Assembly (NCBI RefSeq): GCF_029263665.1
Contig: NZ_JAJUFQ010000004.1
Span: 62,001 to 126,000 of the forward strand
DNA: 64,000 nt
Source of the DNA: Halomonas sp.
GTDB lineage: Bacteria > Pseudomonadota > Gammaproteobacteria > Pseudomonadales > Halomonadaceae
Reading direction: 5' to 3'
Shown here: positions 45,768 to 54,392 of the stretch, one piece after another
Numbering within the stretch: position 1 is the stretch's first letter
Layout of the letters: each line of letters starts with the position of its first letter
Position numbers and translations under genes: made by a program
The notes under the pieces: model-generated
Told to the model about the DNA's origin: nothing
Database searches by the model: none
Seen by the model: only the letters and a program-made list of their open reading frames with translations

Positions 45768-47024
45768 TTAAAGGTTGTTGACGCGATACTTCTCGCGGAA
45801 GCGGCGAATCATCATCACCGACACCAGGTTGAGCGCCAGCGTCACGACGAACAGCACCAGTCCCAGGGCAAATGCCGACAGGGTCTCGGCACTGGCAAAT
45901 TCCTGGTCCCCCGTCAGAGCCGCAACGATACGCACGGTGACCGTGGTCATGTCTTCCAGGGGATTGGCGGTGAGGTTTGGCCGCATGCCTGCTGCCATCA
46001 CCACAATCATGGTTTCTCCCAGGGCCCGAGATACTGCCAGCAGAGATGCGGATATGATGCCAGGCAGCGCTGCCGGTACCACGATGTCACGAATCATTTC
46101 GCCCTTGGTCAGCCCCAGGGCCAAGGCTCCCTGACGCATGCTGTCCGGCACCGAGTTGATGACGTCATCCGACAGCGAGGAGATGAACGGAATGATCATG
46201 ATGCCCATGACAATGCCAGGTGCCAGCGCATTGTTGAACGAGGCTTCAAGACCGAAGAAACCCGCAATGCCCACAATGATAGGGGCCACCGTAATGGCGG
46301 CGAAGAAGCCGTATACCACGGTCGGAATACCCGCCAACACCTCGAGCACAGGCTTGGCAATGGTGCGAATCCTGGCCGGAGCGAATTCTGCCATGTAGAT
46401 CGCCGCCAACAGCCCCACCGGGATCGCCACCAGCATGGCGATGAACGTGATCATGAAAGTGCCGGCAAACAGCGGCACGGATCCGAATTGCGCGGCACTA
46501 GCGCCTTCTTTGCCTCGGCCAGCGGCTTCCAGGAAGCTGGCACCAGGATTCCAGGTAGTGCCCGTGATGAAGTCCCAGAAATTTTGCATCTGGAAGAAGC
46601 GTATCGCCTCAAAGATGATCGAAACCAGAATGCCCAGGGTCGTGAAGATGGAAATCAGTGCCGCACCAGCCAGGATGAAGCGGATGACACTTTCGATGGC
46701 CTGGCGAGCATGAAAACTGGGGCGCACCATCTGGATACCGACGACCAGACCGATGCAGGCCACCAGCAGGCAACCGATCAGCAGATAAAGCGGAGAAACC
46801 TCGGCGCCCAGTGACAGCATGAGAATGGAAGCAACAGCGCCAACCGCCAGAGCCGGCCCGGCAGTCGACAGGACAGTGAACCAGGCATATTGATCGGGCT
46901 GGGAATACATGGAAGCTCCGCTGGCGCGCACTCGTACGGCCTTGGAGCGCCCCAGCAGATAGGCAATGAGACCCAGCAGCAGCAGCGAGCCGCTGAACAT
47001 TGCCAAGAGTTGATTAGTCTGCAT
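45768..47024 (-). CDS. pstC: Phosphate ABC transporter permease PstC (long form)
   Basis: PstC pairs with PstA to form the phosphate channel. The 418-aa protein is longer than E. coli PstC (319 aa) because of an N-terminal extension with extra membrane helices (LLAMFSGSLLLLGLIAYLLG, VGAVASILMLSLG, LYLLIGCLLVACIGLVVGI). The core permease has AIPVGLLAAIYMAEFAP, LAGIPTVVYGFFA and the EAA loop VPDSMRQGALALGLTKGEMIRDIVVPAALPG. The ATG at 47024 gives a better start than 47066, which lies in a non-conserved lead. Confidence 0.94.
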   Translation of the reverse strand: MQTNQLLAMFSGSLLLLGLIAYLLGRSKAVRVRASGASMYSQPDQYAWFTVLSTAGPALAVGAVASILMLSLGAEVSPLYLLIGCLLVACIGLVVGIQMVRPSFHARQAIESVIRFILAGAALISIFTTLGILVSIIFEAIRFFQMQNFWDFITGTTWNPGASFLEAAGRGKEGASAAQFGSVPLFAGTFMITFIAMLVAIPVGLLAAIYMAEFAPARIRTIAKPVLEVLAGIPTVVYGFFAAITVAPIIVGIAGFFGLEASFNNALAPGIVMGIMIIPFISSLSDDVINSVPDSMRQGALALGLTKGEMIRDIVVPAALPGIISASLLAVSRALGETMIVVMAAGMRPNLTANPLEDMTTVTVRIVAALTGDQEFASAETLSAFALGLVLFVVTLALNLVSVMMIRRFREKYRVNNL

Positions 47025-47137
47025 GGATGTCTCTCGGATTTTGTAAGAACCCCTGCACACATCCACATGAATGCATGGGTTCCTTCATTCTGGCGAATCG
47101 TGCCGGGGAGCATGCCAGATTCACCGGAATCCTGAGC

Positions 47138-47166
47138 GGCCGACGCCTCAACAGAGGACGTCGGCC
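47138..47166 (-). other. Intercistronic hairpin between pstS and pstC
   Basis: GGCCGACG-CCTC-AACA-GAGG-a-CGTCGGCC forms a 12-bp stem with a tetraloop and one bulge, starting about 22 nt after the pstS stop. It has no T run. It probably protects pstS mRNA or partly stops transcription, so that PstS is made in excess over the membrane subunits. Confidence 0.65.
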
Positions 47167-47188
47167 AGCGTCATCAAAGGCTCGGTGT

Positions 47189-48202
47189 TTAGTTGAGATC
47201 GCTCAACTGCAGAGCCGTCTTGCCTTCCACTGCTGCACGAGCATCGGCCTGAGCGTCTTCCGGAGCCGGAATCAGACCGATGTCCCGCAGATACCCTTCA
47301 GCACCAATCATCATCTCGCTCATGAACATGTTGGCGTACTCATACATGGCCGGCACATCTTCGGCATGCTGGTCCTTGATGTAGAAGTACAGAGAGCGAG
47401 ATACCGGATAGTCGCCGGAACCGATGTTCTCTGGGGTCGGCTCTACACCATCGACTTTGGAACCGATGATGGAATCACTGTTCTCTTCCAGGAAAGAGTA
47501 CCCAAAGATACCAAAGGCATCCTTGTTCTCGGCCAGGCGCTGAACGATCAGGTTGTCATTCTCGCCAGCGTCGATGTAAGCGCCATCGGCACGGATATCG
47601 GTGTAACCTTCACCGCCGTACTCAGGCATTTCTTCGGAAACGGCCTCCATGACCAGTTCTTCGAATGCATCACGGGTACCGGAAGTCGTGGGCGGGCCAT
47701 AAACCGCAATCTTGCGATCCGGTAGAGAAGCGTCTACGTCGCTCCACATGGTGTAGGGATTGTCGACCAGTTCGCCATCCACCGGCACCTTGGCTGCCAG
47801 AGCCAGGAACAGCTGCTCACGCGTCACGTCCATGGGTTCATTGTCGGCAGACTGGGCAAAGGAGATGCCGTCGTAACCAACGAAGGCTTCGGTAATCTCG
47901 GTGACCCCGTTAGCCTCGCAGGTCTCGAACTCAGAAGGCTTCATGCGGCGGGAAGCGTTGGTGATATCGGGAGTATCATCACCGACACCGGAACAGAACA
48001 GCTTCAGACCGCCACCGGAACCGGTAGACTCAATGACAGGAGTCGGGAAATCGGTCGTGGCACCAAATTCCTCAGCAACATAGCTGGCAAACGGATAGAC
48101 GGTACTGGAACCGACGATGCGAAGCTGGTCACGAGCTTCAGCAATGCCGACTACGCCCATAACGGCTGCAGCTACAGCGGTGGTCTTGAGAATGCGATTC
48201 AT
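47189..48202 (-). CDS. pstS: Phosphate-binding protein PstS
   Basis: PstS is the periplasmic phosphate receptor. The 337-aa precursor has a signal peptide (about 1-23, ending GIAEA), the family segment LRIVGSSTVYPFASYVAEEFG with a phosphate-contacting GSST, then STGSGGGLKLFCSG, DITNASRRMKPSE and YGPPTTSGTRDAFEELV. The mature protein is strongly acidic. It is first in pstSCAB, preceded by a clear Pho box. Confidence 0.96.
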   Translation of the reverse strand: MNRILKTTAVAAAVMGVVGIAEARDQLRIVGSSTVYPFASYVAEEFGATTDFPTPVIESTGSGGGLKLFCSGVGDDTPDITNASRRMKPSEFETCEANGVTEITEAFVGYDGISFAQSADNEPMDVTREQLFLALAAKVPVDGELVDNPYTMWSDVDASLPDRKIAVYGPPTTSGTRDAFEELVMEAVSEEMPEYGGEGYTDIRADGAYIDAGENDNLIVQRLAENKDAFGIFGYSFLEENSDSIIGSKVDGVEPTPENIGSGDYPVSRSLYFYIKDQHAEDVPAMYEYANMFMSEMMIGAEGYLRDIGLIPAPEDAQADARAAVEGKTALQLSDLN

Positions 48203-48263
48203 GGAGGGGGCTCCTCGTTCAGGATGTGGTCAACCTTCGCGATGGACACATTGCCCCACAAAG

Positions 48264-48281
48264 ATGACAACTTCATGACAA
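48264..48281 (-). promoter_or_regulatory. Pho box upstream of pstS
   Basis: On the minus strand TTGTCAT-GAAG-TTGTCAT is a perfect 7-4-7 direct repeat matching the PhoB consensus (C/T)TGTCAT-A(A/T)A(A/T)-CTGTCAT, 62 bp upstream of pstS. It predicts induction by phosphate starvation through PhoB. Confidence 0.88.
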
Positions 48282-48374
48282 ACCCCGTTCCTGTTTCGTC
48301 CTCCCGGTTTCTGTGACGGCACTGTTAACGTGATGTGAGCAATGTTATGAATGTGATAGGAGCCGACATTCGCG

Positions 48375-49136
48375 TCACTTGAGCAGCAACCCGATAGCCG
48401 CAGCGGTACAAAGCCCCAGGGACACTCCCTGCAACAGCCGCCTCGGCAAGCGAGGTGCCAATAGTGCTCCCAGCGCATTTCCCATCACCACGAAAGCGAA
48501 AAAGCTCAGGCTCATCAGCACCAGCCATAGATTGACCTTCCCCGCGAAGGCCAGCGCGCTCAACGTCATCAACGACGAGATCAGAAAGAAAGCGGCAAGG
48601 TTGCCACGCAGGCGCTCCATGGGCATGCCATGCATCAGCAGTACGATGGGCGGCCCACCAATGGCAGCAACCGCGCCGAAAACCCCGGAGAGAAAACCAC
48701 CAGCAAACATCGAGCCACGATTGACTGGCAACCTGAGCTGAAACAGTGTCACGAGTACAGCAAACAGCACGATGCTCGCGATCAGCACTTCAAGCGTCGC
48801 CATGGGCACCAGCAGCAGCAACCACACTCCAACCAGCGTGCCAGGCACCTTGCCGATCAGGGCGACGCTGATATCTGCCACGGCCACCTCTCGGTAGTAG
48901 CGCCGTATCACGATGCAGGATTGCAGAAAGCCATAGATGACCAGCACCACCGGCACCAGAGACGGTGCCAGCATCAGGATAAGAGGAGCACCAACGACCG
49001 CCGATCCAAACCCGGTAATGCGCTGCACACAAGCCCCCAGTGCCAGCACAAGCCCGACGCACAGCCAGCTAGCAGGTGACAGACCTGTCCACTGCCACCA
49101 GTCATGCCAGATAATACGTAACCCTTCAGCCATCAA
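48375..49136 (-). CDS. TauE/SafE family sulfite exporter-like permease
   Basis: This 253-aa membrane protein belongs to the TauE/SafE (TSUP) family of sulfonate, sulfite and organic-anion transporters. It has about seven to eight hydrophobic segments and the family repeats ACVQRITGFGSAVVGAPLILML and FLSGVFGAVAAIGGPPIVLLMHGM. The substrate cannot be assigned. Its start overlaps the end of the Bcr/CflA gene by 11 bp, so the two are probably one transcription unit. It is downstream of that gene and divergent in function from pst. Confidence 0.88.
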   Translation of the reverse strand: MMAEGLRIIWHDWWQWTGLSPASWLCVGLVLALGACVQRITGFGSAVVGAPLILMLAPSLVPVVLVIYGFLQSCIVIRRYYREVAVADISVALIGKVPGTLVGVWLLLLVPMATLEVLIASIVLFAVLVTLFQLRLPVNRGSMFAGGFLSGVFGAVAAIGGPPIVLLMHGMPMERLRGNLAAFFLISSLMTLSALAFAGKVNLWLVLMSLSFFAFVVMGNALGALLAPRLPRRLLQGVSLGLCTAAAIGLLLK

Positions 49137-50355
49137 CGCTCTTCACCTGACGGTATTCCTCGCTCTGATCATGCTCCCCATTGCCACGATTCGCCAGGAC
49201 ACGCAGCGCCAGATTTCCCATCAGGGCCGCGCTCAACATCGCAATGACCATGGGCCAGGCCGAATCGACCTCGAATATAGTGACAAGCACTCCCGTCAAC
49301 GCTCCACAACTAAACTGAATGCAGCCCTGTGTTGCCGCCACCGTAGCACTCATGTGGCGGAAGCGCTCAAGCAGCAGTGAAATGGCATTGGGAGAAATCA
49401 GCCCTATCACGCCAAGGAACATCATCACCAGAGGGACCACGGTATAAATGCTGTCCAGCCCCAAAGCGACCAGCAGTACCAGAGCCGTGGCGGCAAACAG
49501 CTGAATGCCAAGCCCAAGATGAAGAATCTGATGAGGCGAGTATCTATGCAGCAGGTGTATGTTCAAGCGATTCGAGGATGCCATCAATACGACATTGGCC
49601 CCGAATACCACCGGATAGATGGCCGGTGTCAGTCCATAGTATTCCATGTACAGGAAAGGAGATGAGGTAACGAAAGCAAACATGCCGGCAAAGGACATTG
49701 CTGCCGCCATGATGTATCCCATGGCGCTTCGGCTACTGAGCACACTGGCATAATTCCTCAGTACTTGCCTAAGCGAGGCCACGGGCAGATCTGGAGCACG
49801 GGTCTCGGGAAGGTTGGTGCCCAGCAGCCATAGCAGAAAGGCAGCATAGGCGGCCAGAAACACAAAGATCAGCCACCAGTCAGCAAGATACAGCAGGCCG
49901 CTGCCGACTGCAGGGGCCGCCAGCGGTGCCAGCATCAGAATCATGGCCATGGTCGACATGACCTTGGCCGCCTCCCTTCCACTGAAGCAATCGCGCACGA
50001 TGGCAGCAGAGTTGACCACACAGGCACCACCACCCAATGCCTGTACAAAACGCAAGGCAAGCAACTCTGTCAGCGAATTCACGCTGATGATCGCCAAGCT
50101 CGCCAGCCCGAACACCACCAATCCACTGAGTAGAACTGGCTTGCGTCCAATCCGGTCCGACAGCGGACCACATACCAATTGGCCAATAGCGAAACCAAAC
50201 AGGAAAATGCTGATCGATAGTTCTGTATGGTGGACACTGGCGCCAACCGTTTCTGCCAGTGCAGACATGGCGGGAAGATAGGCATCGATGGCAAAAGGAG
50301 CCAAGGCAGTATTGGCCGCCACAAGAAGGGCGACTCGCCGAGCATTGATCGTCAC
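49126..50355 (-). CDS. Bcr/CflA-family drug-resistance MFS transporter
   Basis: This 409-aa twelve-helix MFS protein resembles bicyclomycin/chloramphenicol exporters. It shows the DHA1 opening NTALAPFAIDAYLPAMSALAE, the MFS motif A GPLSDRIGRKPVLLSGLVVF, LRFVQALGGGACVVNSAAIVRD and the loop PAVGSGLLYLADWWLIF characteristic of Bcr. The cytoplasmic tail is charged. The true substrate is unknown. It leads a two-gene unit with the TauE/SafE permease. Confidence 0.9.
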   Translation of the reverse strand: MTINARRVALLVAANTALAPFAIDAYLPAMSALAETVGASVHHTELSISIFLFGFAIGQLVCGPLSDRIGRKPVLLSGLVVFGLASLAIISVNSLTELLALRFVQALGGGACVVNSAAIVRDCFSGREAAKVMSTMAMILMLAPLAAPAVGSGLLYLADWWLIFVFLAAYAAFLLWLLGTNLPETRAPDLPVASLRQVLRNYASVLSSRSAMGYIMAAAMSFAGMFAFVTSSPFLYMEYYGLTPAIYPVVFGANVVLMASSNRLNIHLLHRYSPHQILHLGLGIQLFAATALVLLVALGLDSIYTVVPLVMMFLGVIGLISPNAISLLLERFRHMSATVAATQGCIQFSCGALTGVLVTIFEVDSAWPMVIAMLSAALMGNLALRVLANRGNGEHDQSEEYRQVKSVDG

Positions 50356-50658
50356 TGGTTCTCCGCAGGAATGAGTAGAGAGCTAAATAATAGCGCAATC
50401 ACCTTCTTATCCATATCACCGACCAACATCATTCTCTGCCTTCACCTGGATACAACCTCCGCCGCAGCGTCATCTACCCACCGTTTTCATCCATGTACCA
50501 TTTCAGCTGCTCGCACAAATGCAACAGCTCCCCGATAACATGCAGAAAGCCCCGGACAAACGTTCACACAGCATTGACTTATCTATCTCAACCAACTGTC
50601 ACCGGTAGCGCGACCTTGCTAGAGTATCAAGCCGGCTACCCAAGGAGGAAAAGTCACC
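50356..50658. other. Divergent intergenic region, MFS exporter and tal
   Basis: This 303-bp stretch holds no gene that I can support. It contains the promoter of tal and presumably that of the exporter gene on the other strand. The first part is A/T-rich (AGAGAGCTAAATAATAGCGC near 50380). I see no inverted repeat of note. Confidence 0.6.
50597..50625 (+). promoter_or_regulatory. Candidate promoter of tal
   Basis: TGTCAC (50597-50602) and TAGAGT (50620-50625) are 17 nt apart, and TGC precedes the -10 box as an extended -10. A TTGACT at about 50576 is too far from a good -10. AAGGAGG lies 8 nt before the tal ATG. Confidence 0.45.
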
Positions 50659-51594
50659 ATGGCAGAAGACCTGCTGACACAATTGAAAGCGATGACCACC
50701 GTTGTCGCAGATACTGGCGACCTGGATGCCATTCGCCGCTTCTCCCCCACTGATGCGACGACCAATCCGTCGCTGATCCTGCAGGCCGCTCAACAGGACG
50801 AGAGGCGTGCCCGTCTGGCCGCCATCGCCAAGAGTGCCAATGACATCGACGATGCCCTGGATGCCGTGGCCGTAGAGATCGGCAGTGAAATCAGTTCACT
50901 GGTGCCAGGCTATGTATCCACCGAAGTCAGCGCGCGCCTTTCTTTCAATAGCGAGGCGACCTTGGCTCGCGCTCACTCGCTCATCGAGCGCTATGCGCAG
51001 CATGGTGTCAGTGCCGACCGCATCCTGATCAAGATTGCTTCCACCTGGGAAGGTATCCGTGCCGCCAAGGTGCTGGAGCGTGAAGGTATTCGTACCAACC
51101 TGACGCTTCTGTTCAATTTTGCCCAGGCCCAGGCCTGTGCAGACTCCGGCGTAACACTGATTTCACCCTTTGTTGGCCGTATTCTTGACTGGCACAAGGC
51201 ACAGGATCCCAGCGCGGACTTCTCCGGCGACAATGACCCTGGCGTGCAATCCGTCAAACGCATCTATGACCATTACAAAGGCCATGGCTACTCCACTATC
51301 GTCATGGGAGCCAGTTTCCGTAATACCGGGGAGATCAAGGCATTGGCCGGCTGTGACCGCCTGACCATCTCCCCATCTCTGCTCGAAGAGCTGGCACAGG
51401 AAACAGGCTCGCTCGAACGCCGCTTACGCTCCTGCGATGCCGAGACACGGGCTCCGGAACCCCAGGACGAGCCCGAGTTTCGCTGGTCCATGAATGAAGA
51501 TGCCATGGCTACCGAAAAGCTTGCCGAAGGTATCCGCAAGTTCATGGCCGATCAGCGCAAGCTGGAAACCCTGCTGGGTGAACTACGCAAGTAA
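50659..51594 (+). CDS. tal: Transaldolase
   Basis: Transaldolase moves a dihydroxyacetone unit between sugar phosphates in the non-oxidative pentose phosphate pathway. The 311-aa protein has the motif [19 protein letters not shown] and the Schiff-base Lys125 in [50 protein letters not shown] and [10 protein letters not shown] complete the TalB-type pattern. AAGGAGG gives a strong ribosome-binding site. Its position next to the STAS-PP2C-mlaA genes matches Pseudomonas as I remember it. Confidence 0.97.
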   Translation: MAEDLLTQLKAMTTVVADTGDLDAIRRFSPTDATTNPSLILQAAQQDERRARLAAIAKSANDIDDALDAVAVEIGSEISSLVPGYVSTEVSARLSFNSEATLARAHSLIERYAQHGVSADRILIKIASTWEGIRAAKVLEREGIRTNLTLLFNFAQAQACADSGVTLISPFVGRILDWHKAQDPSADFSGDNDPGVQSVKRIYDHYKGHGYSTIVMGASFRNTGEIKALAGCDRLTISPSLLEELAQETGSLERRLRSCDAETRAPEPQDEPEFRWSMNEDAMATEKLAEGIRKFMADQRKLETLLGELRK

Positions 51595-51620
51595 GCTGCC
51601 TGCACAGGCCTGCAATACCC

Positions 51621-51666
51621 AAAACAGCAAGCCCCGATGCATGGAGGCATCGGGGCTTGCTGTTTT
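51621..51666. terminator. Bidirectional intrinsic terminator, tal/STAS gene
   Basis: A perfect 20-bp stem: AAAACAGCAAGCCCCGATGC (51621-51640), loop ATGGAG, and its complement to 51666. It is bounded by AAAA and TTTT, so it works on both strands. Confidence 0.93.
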
Positions 51667-51717
51667 GAAGCCAGGCACTCTCTTATTCGGAGGAAGCTCA
51701 TTCGGTGGCGGCTCACA

Positions 51718-51747
51718 CCTCAGTTGATCGAACCTCAGTTGATCACA
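51718..51747. repeat. Two 15-bp tandem repeats just after the STAS gene stop codon
   Basis: CCTCAGTTGATCGAA (51718-51732) and CCTCAGTTGATCACA (51733-51747) match at 13 of 15. They start 3 nt downstream of the minus-strand stop codon at 51751-51753. Confidence 0.85.
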
Positions 51748-51750
51748 CCA

Positions 51751-52341
51751 TCAATGGTGGGAAGTCTTGTCCTTCCCTGTTTTCTCTTGCTCTTGCACGG
51801 GTGCCGATTCAGGTGCCTGTGTCTGCTGCTCCAGCATCTCCACCAGTGGCTGAAACTGCTGGCGATTGTGCTCATTGATGTCCATCAGAATGCGATGGGC
51901 TTCAAGGATACGCTGACGCAGGCCCTCTTCATCCGCAGGTAGCTGCATCAGGTCTTCCAGTTCAGCCACCTCGGCAATCGGCTGCTCAACCATGGTGAAA
52001 TATGTCGCGAACCCCATCACTTCGAGCATGCGCTTCACATCCGGATTATCAGCCACAATCGTCGGCGGCTGCTCCAGCTTGCCTTTCAGCGCCATGGCTA
52101 CCTTGGCCAGGAACCCCAGAGCAGTGGAATCCACATTGGTCGCATCACGCAGGTCTATCATCACAGCCTTGAGGCCGGGGGTCCGAGAAAGCTGCTGGGC
52201 CTGGTAATCCAGAGTAGCGCACAACGGCAAGCGCACGTCTCCACTCAGATTGAGAACGAAGACGCCAGACTCGAATGCCGCCTTTACACGGCCTTCGTGA
52301 ATGACACGGGCTGCCCCTATACAACCTTCTTTAGCATTCAT
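51751..52341 (-). CDS. STAS-domain anti-anti-sigma factor (RssC/HsbA-like)
   Basis: This 196-aa protein has a STAS domain of the anti-anti-sigma type (about 25-125). The candidate phosphorylated Ser72 lies in VMIDLRDATNVDSTALGFLAKV. A C-terminal helical and Gln/Glu-rich tail (about 150-196) is not part of the domain. It overlaps the end of the PP2C regulator gene by 11 bp, so the two are surely partners: the phosphatase would dephosphorylate the STAS Ser. In pseudomonads comparable pairs are named RssB-RssC and HsbR-HsbA. A GTG four codons upstream is an alternative start. Confidence 0.88.
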   Translation of the reverse strand: MNAKEGCIGAARVIHEGRVKAAFESGVFVLNLSGDVRLPLCATLDYQAQQLSRTPGLKAVMIDLRDATNVDSTALGFLAKVAMALKGKLEQPPTIVADNPDVKRMLEVMGFATYFTMVEQPIAEVAELEDLMQLPADEEGLRQRILEAHRILMDINEHNRQQFQPLVEMLEQQTQAPESAPVQEQEKTGKDKTSHH

Positions 52342-53518
52342 GGCGAAATCCACTCACCAGCATGATCGTCAAGTCATCCGGCAATTCTTCACGATCCGCT
52401 GCTGGATCATCAGTGTCATCGTCTTCGCCCCGAGTTCCCAGGGCAAGACTACGGCGCATGGACTCCAGACTCTCACTCTCCATCACTCGGCTCCGGAGCT
52501 CTTCCAGACGAACCTCCAGACTGTCGCCCGGCAGGCATTCAAGCACCCCATCCGAACACAGCCATAACGAGAAATCATCAGGCAGATCACATCCCAGCTG
52601 CGGATATTCTGCCTGAGGGAACAAGCCAACAGGCATTCCCTCTCCTTCCAAGATGGTGGTCTCAGAGCCACTCTTCAATAGCGGCATGGGTAATTGTGCA
52701 CCGAGCGAATAGTGCAGATAGTGGCGCTGCTGGTCAATCACTCCGACAAACAACGTGGCATGCTTGCCGATCCCCGTATCCAGCAGTTCACCATTTAGTG
52801 CCTTCAGCCAGCGCGGTGGCAATTGCTCTGGATACAGGCCATCCCACTGGCTCTGCAGTTGATTGAACAGGTATTTGAGCAATACCGTGACAAAGGCAGA
52901 CGAGGCACCATGCCCCGATACATCAGCGAAGTAGAACAGCGTATAGCGTTCATTGAAAGCCTGAATATCGAGAAAGTCCCCGGAGAGATATAACGACGGC
53001 GCCATCCAGTAGTCACAACATATACCACGGAATTGCTGAGAGCGGGCGGGTAATAGCCGACGCTGAATCTGTCCACCCGCCTGCTGGTCAAGGCGCAGCA
53101 TGATCAGGTGAGTTTCCAGATTCTCATTGAGCTCTTCAAGTCTGCGCCTGTCAGCCTCACGCTGTTGAGCCAGACGATGCACATCAAGCACACGACGAAT
53201 CATGCGGCGCAGCAGATAGGCATGGCGCAATGGGTCGATCACGTAATCGACTAGCCCGGCGTCCACCGCCTTGAGCAGATCATCGTCGTCACGCTTTTCG
53301 CTGACCACCAGGGTCGGCCAGCGATTGGACAGCATATGCCATTCGCAACTGGGAACCGCCCGGGCATGCACCACGACCAGACTGATGTCGTCAGGCAGGT
53401 CTGCTGCTCGATCGACAGCACGCACTTCAACACCATCCCGGGCAATGGCATCGACCAGAGCATCACGCTCGTTACCCGGGAGGTCGATCACTCCGATCAG
53501 AGTGCTGGCAGCAGACAT
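52331..53518 (-). CDS. rssB: Response-regulator-like protein with pseudo-receiver and PP2C (SpoIIE) domain
   Basis: This 395-aa protein resembles the pseudomonad RssB/HsbR regulators, which tie sigma-S or anti-sigma control to a STAS partner. The N-terminal receiver-like domain (about 1-110) lacks the usual residues: the acceptor Asp position falls in VVVHARAVP (His/Ala) and the conserved Lys is Asp in YVIDPL. A coiled-coil linker follows (about 112-150, QQREADRRRLEELNENLE). The PP2C domain (about 165-390) keeps its metal Asp residues: LSGDFLDI, FADVSGHGASSAF, LCSDGVLE and PDDLTIMLV. So the phosphatase looks active and the receiver does not. The gene name is tentative. Confidence 0.82.
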   Translation of the reverse strand: MSAASTLIGVIDLPGNERDALVDAIARDGVEVRAVDRAADLPDDISLVVVHARAVPSCEWHMLSNRWPTLVVSEKRDDDDLLKAVDAGLVDYVIDPLRHAYLLRRMIRRVLDVHRLAQQREADRRRLEELNENLETHLIMLRLDQQAGGQIQRRLLPARSQQFRGICCDYWMAPSLYLSGDFLDIQAFNERYTLFYFADVSGHGASSAFVTVLLKYLFNQLQSQWDGLYPEQLPPRWLKALNGELLDTGIGKHATLFVGVIDQQRHYLHYSLGAQLPMPLLKSGSETTILEGEGMPVGLFPQAEYPQLGCDLPDDFSLWLCSDGVLECLPGDSLEVRLEELRSRVMESESLESMRRSLALGTRGEDDDTDDPAADREELPDDLTIMLVSGFRHEC

Positions 53519-53536
53519 GACATGCTCTTCATCGTC

Positions 53537-54331
53537 TTATTCGGAGAAGGCGTCTTCGTCATAGTCGAAGTCGTCATTGATAAAGGTATCTTCTCCCACG
53601 TCACCATCATTCACCTCGAAGCGACGACGCTGCAACCAGGCATCGCGAATAAAGCTGTAGCGGTCACCACGAATCAGGTCTTCCTGATCCAGCAGGCTGG
53701 CCCGGGCATCGAGAATCTCGAGACCACGCAATGAATAGCGTACCGTATCATCCTCGACATAGGTCAGCGGATAGGTCGCCCAGTCTACCGGCAGACCTGC
53801 TGTGCTGCGTACGGTTGCAGGGCCATAGAACGGCAGGACCAGGTAAGGCCCTTCCCCGACACCCCATACGGCCAGGGTTTGACCGAAATCCTCTTTATCG
53901 GCAATGAAACCCGCATGCGTTGCCGGATCCAGCAAACCACCCAGGCCAAAAGTCGTGTTCATCAGGAAACGGGTCGAAGCGAGGCCCGCATTCTTCGGCT
54001 TACCCTGAAGCAGACTGTTGAACGCCGTCCGTATCTCTCCCAGGTTGTCGAAGAAATTGCTGATGCCCTTTTCCAGAGGATCCGGGGTGATGTAGCGATA
54101 ACCTTGGGCCGCGGGCTTTAGCGCATAGCGATCCAGCACGTCATTGAAGGCGAACACACGCCGGTTGAATCCTTCCCAGGGGTCATCTGGATTGGCTTCG
54201 CTGACATCATTGGTGCCACCGGTAGTGGCACACCCGGTCATGGCCAACGACATTACTGTCAGTGGGATTGCCACCATCATGGCCACTCGGCGACCGCCTT
54301 TTCCCAGGCTAGCGCCTGCTCTCAGTTCCAT
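53537..54331 (-). CDS. mlaA: Outer-membrane lipoprotein MlaA (VacJ)
   Basis: MlaA removes mislocalised phospholipid from the outer leaflet and passes it to MlaC, working with the mlaFEDCB products encoded at 22.8-25.9 kb. The product has a lipoprotein signal ending LAMTGC (Cys34 from this start) and the VacJ core DPWEGFNRRVFAFNDVLDRYALKPAAQGYRYI, FFDNLGEIRTAFNSLLQGK, STRFLMNTTFGLGGLLDPAT, DFGQTLAVWGVGEGPYLVLPFYGP. The tail is very acidic. Starts at 54379, 54352 and 54331 are all in frame and none has a clear ribosome-binding site. Confidence 0.93.
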   Translation of the reverse strand: MELRAGASLGKGGRRVAMMVAIPLTVMSLAMTGCATTGGTNDVSEANPDDPWEGFNRRVFAFNDVLDRYALKPAAQGYRYITPDPLEKGISNFFDNLGEIRTAFNSLLQGKPKNAGLASTRFLMNTTFGLGGLLDPATHAGFIADKEDFGQTLAVWGVGEGPYLVLPFYGPATVRSTAGLPVDWATYPLTYVEDDTVRYSLRGLEILDARASLLDQEDLIRGDRYSFIRDAWLQRRRFEVNDGDVGEDTFINDDFDYDEDAFSE

Positions 54332-54392
54332 CGATTGCCTGCCTCGCTGCATTGCTATTGCTCTGCGGAAGGACGTCACAGCATGTCACTGT

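Noticed and set aside
45705..46814. Plus-strand open frame of 369 codons rich in His, Arg and Gln
   Set aside because: It is antisense to pstA/pstC, has no ribosome-binding site and has the composition typical of the complement of hydrophobic coding sequence.
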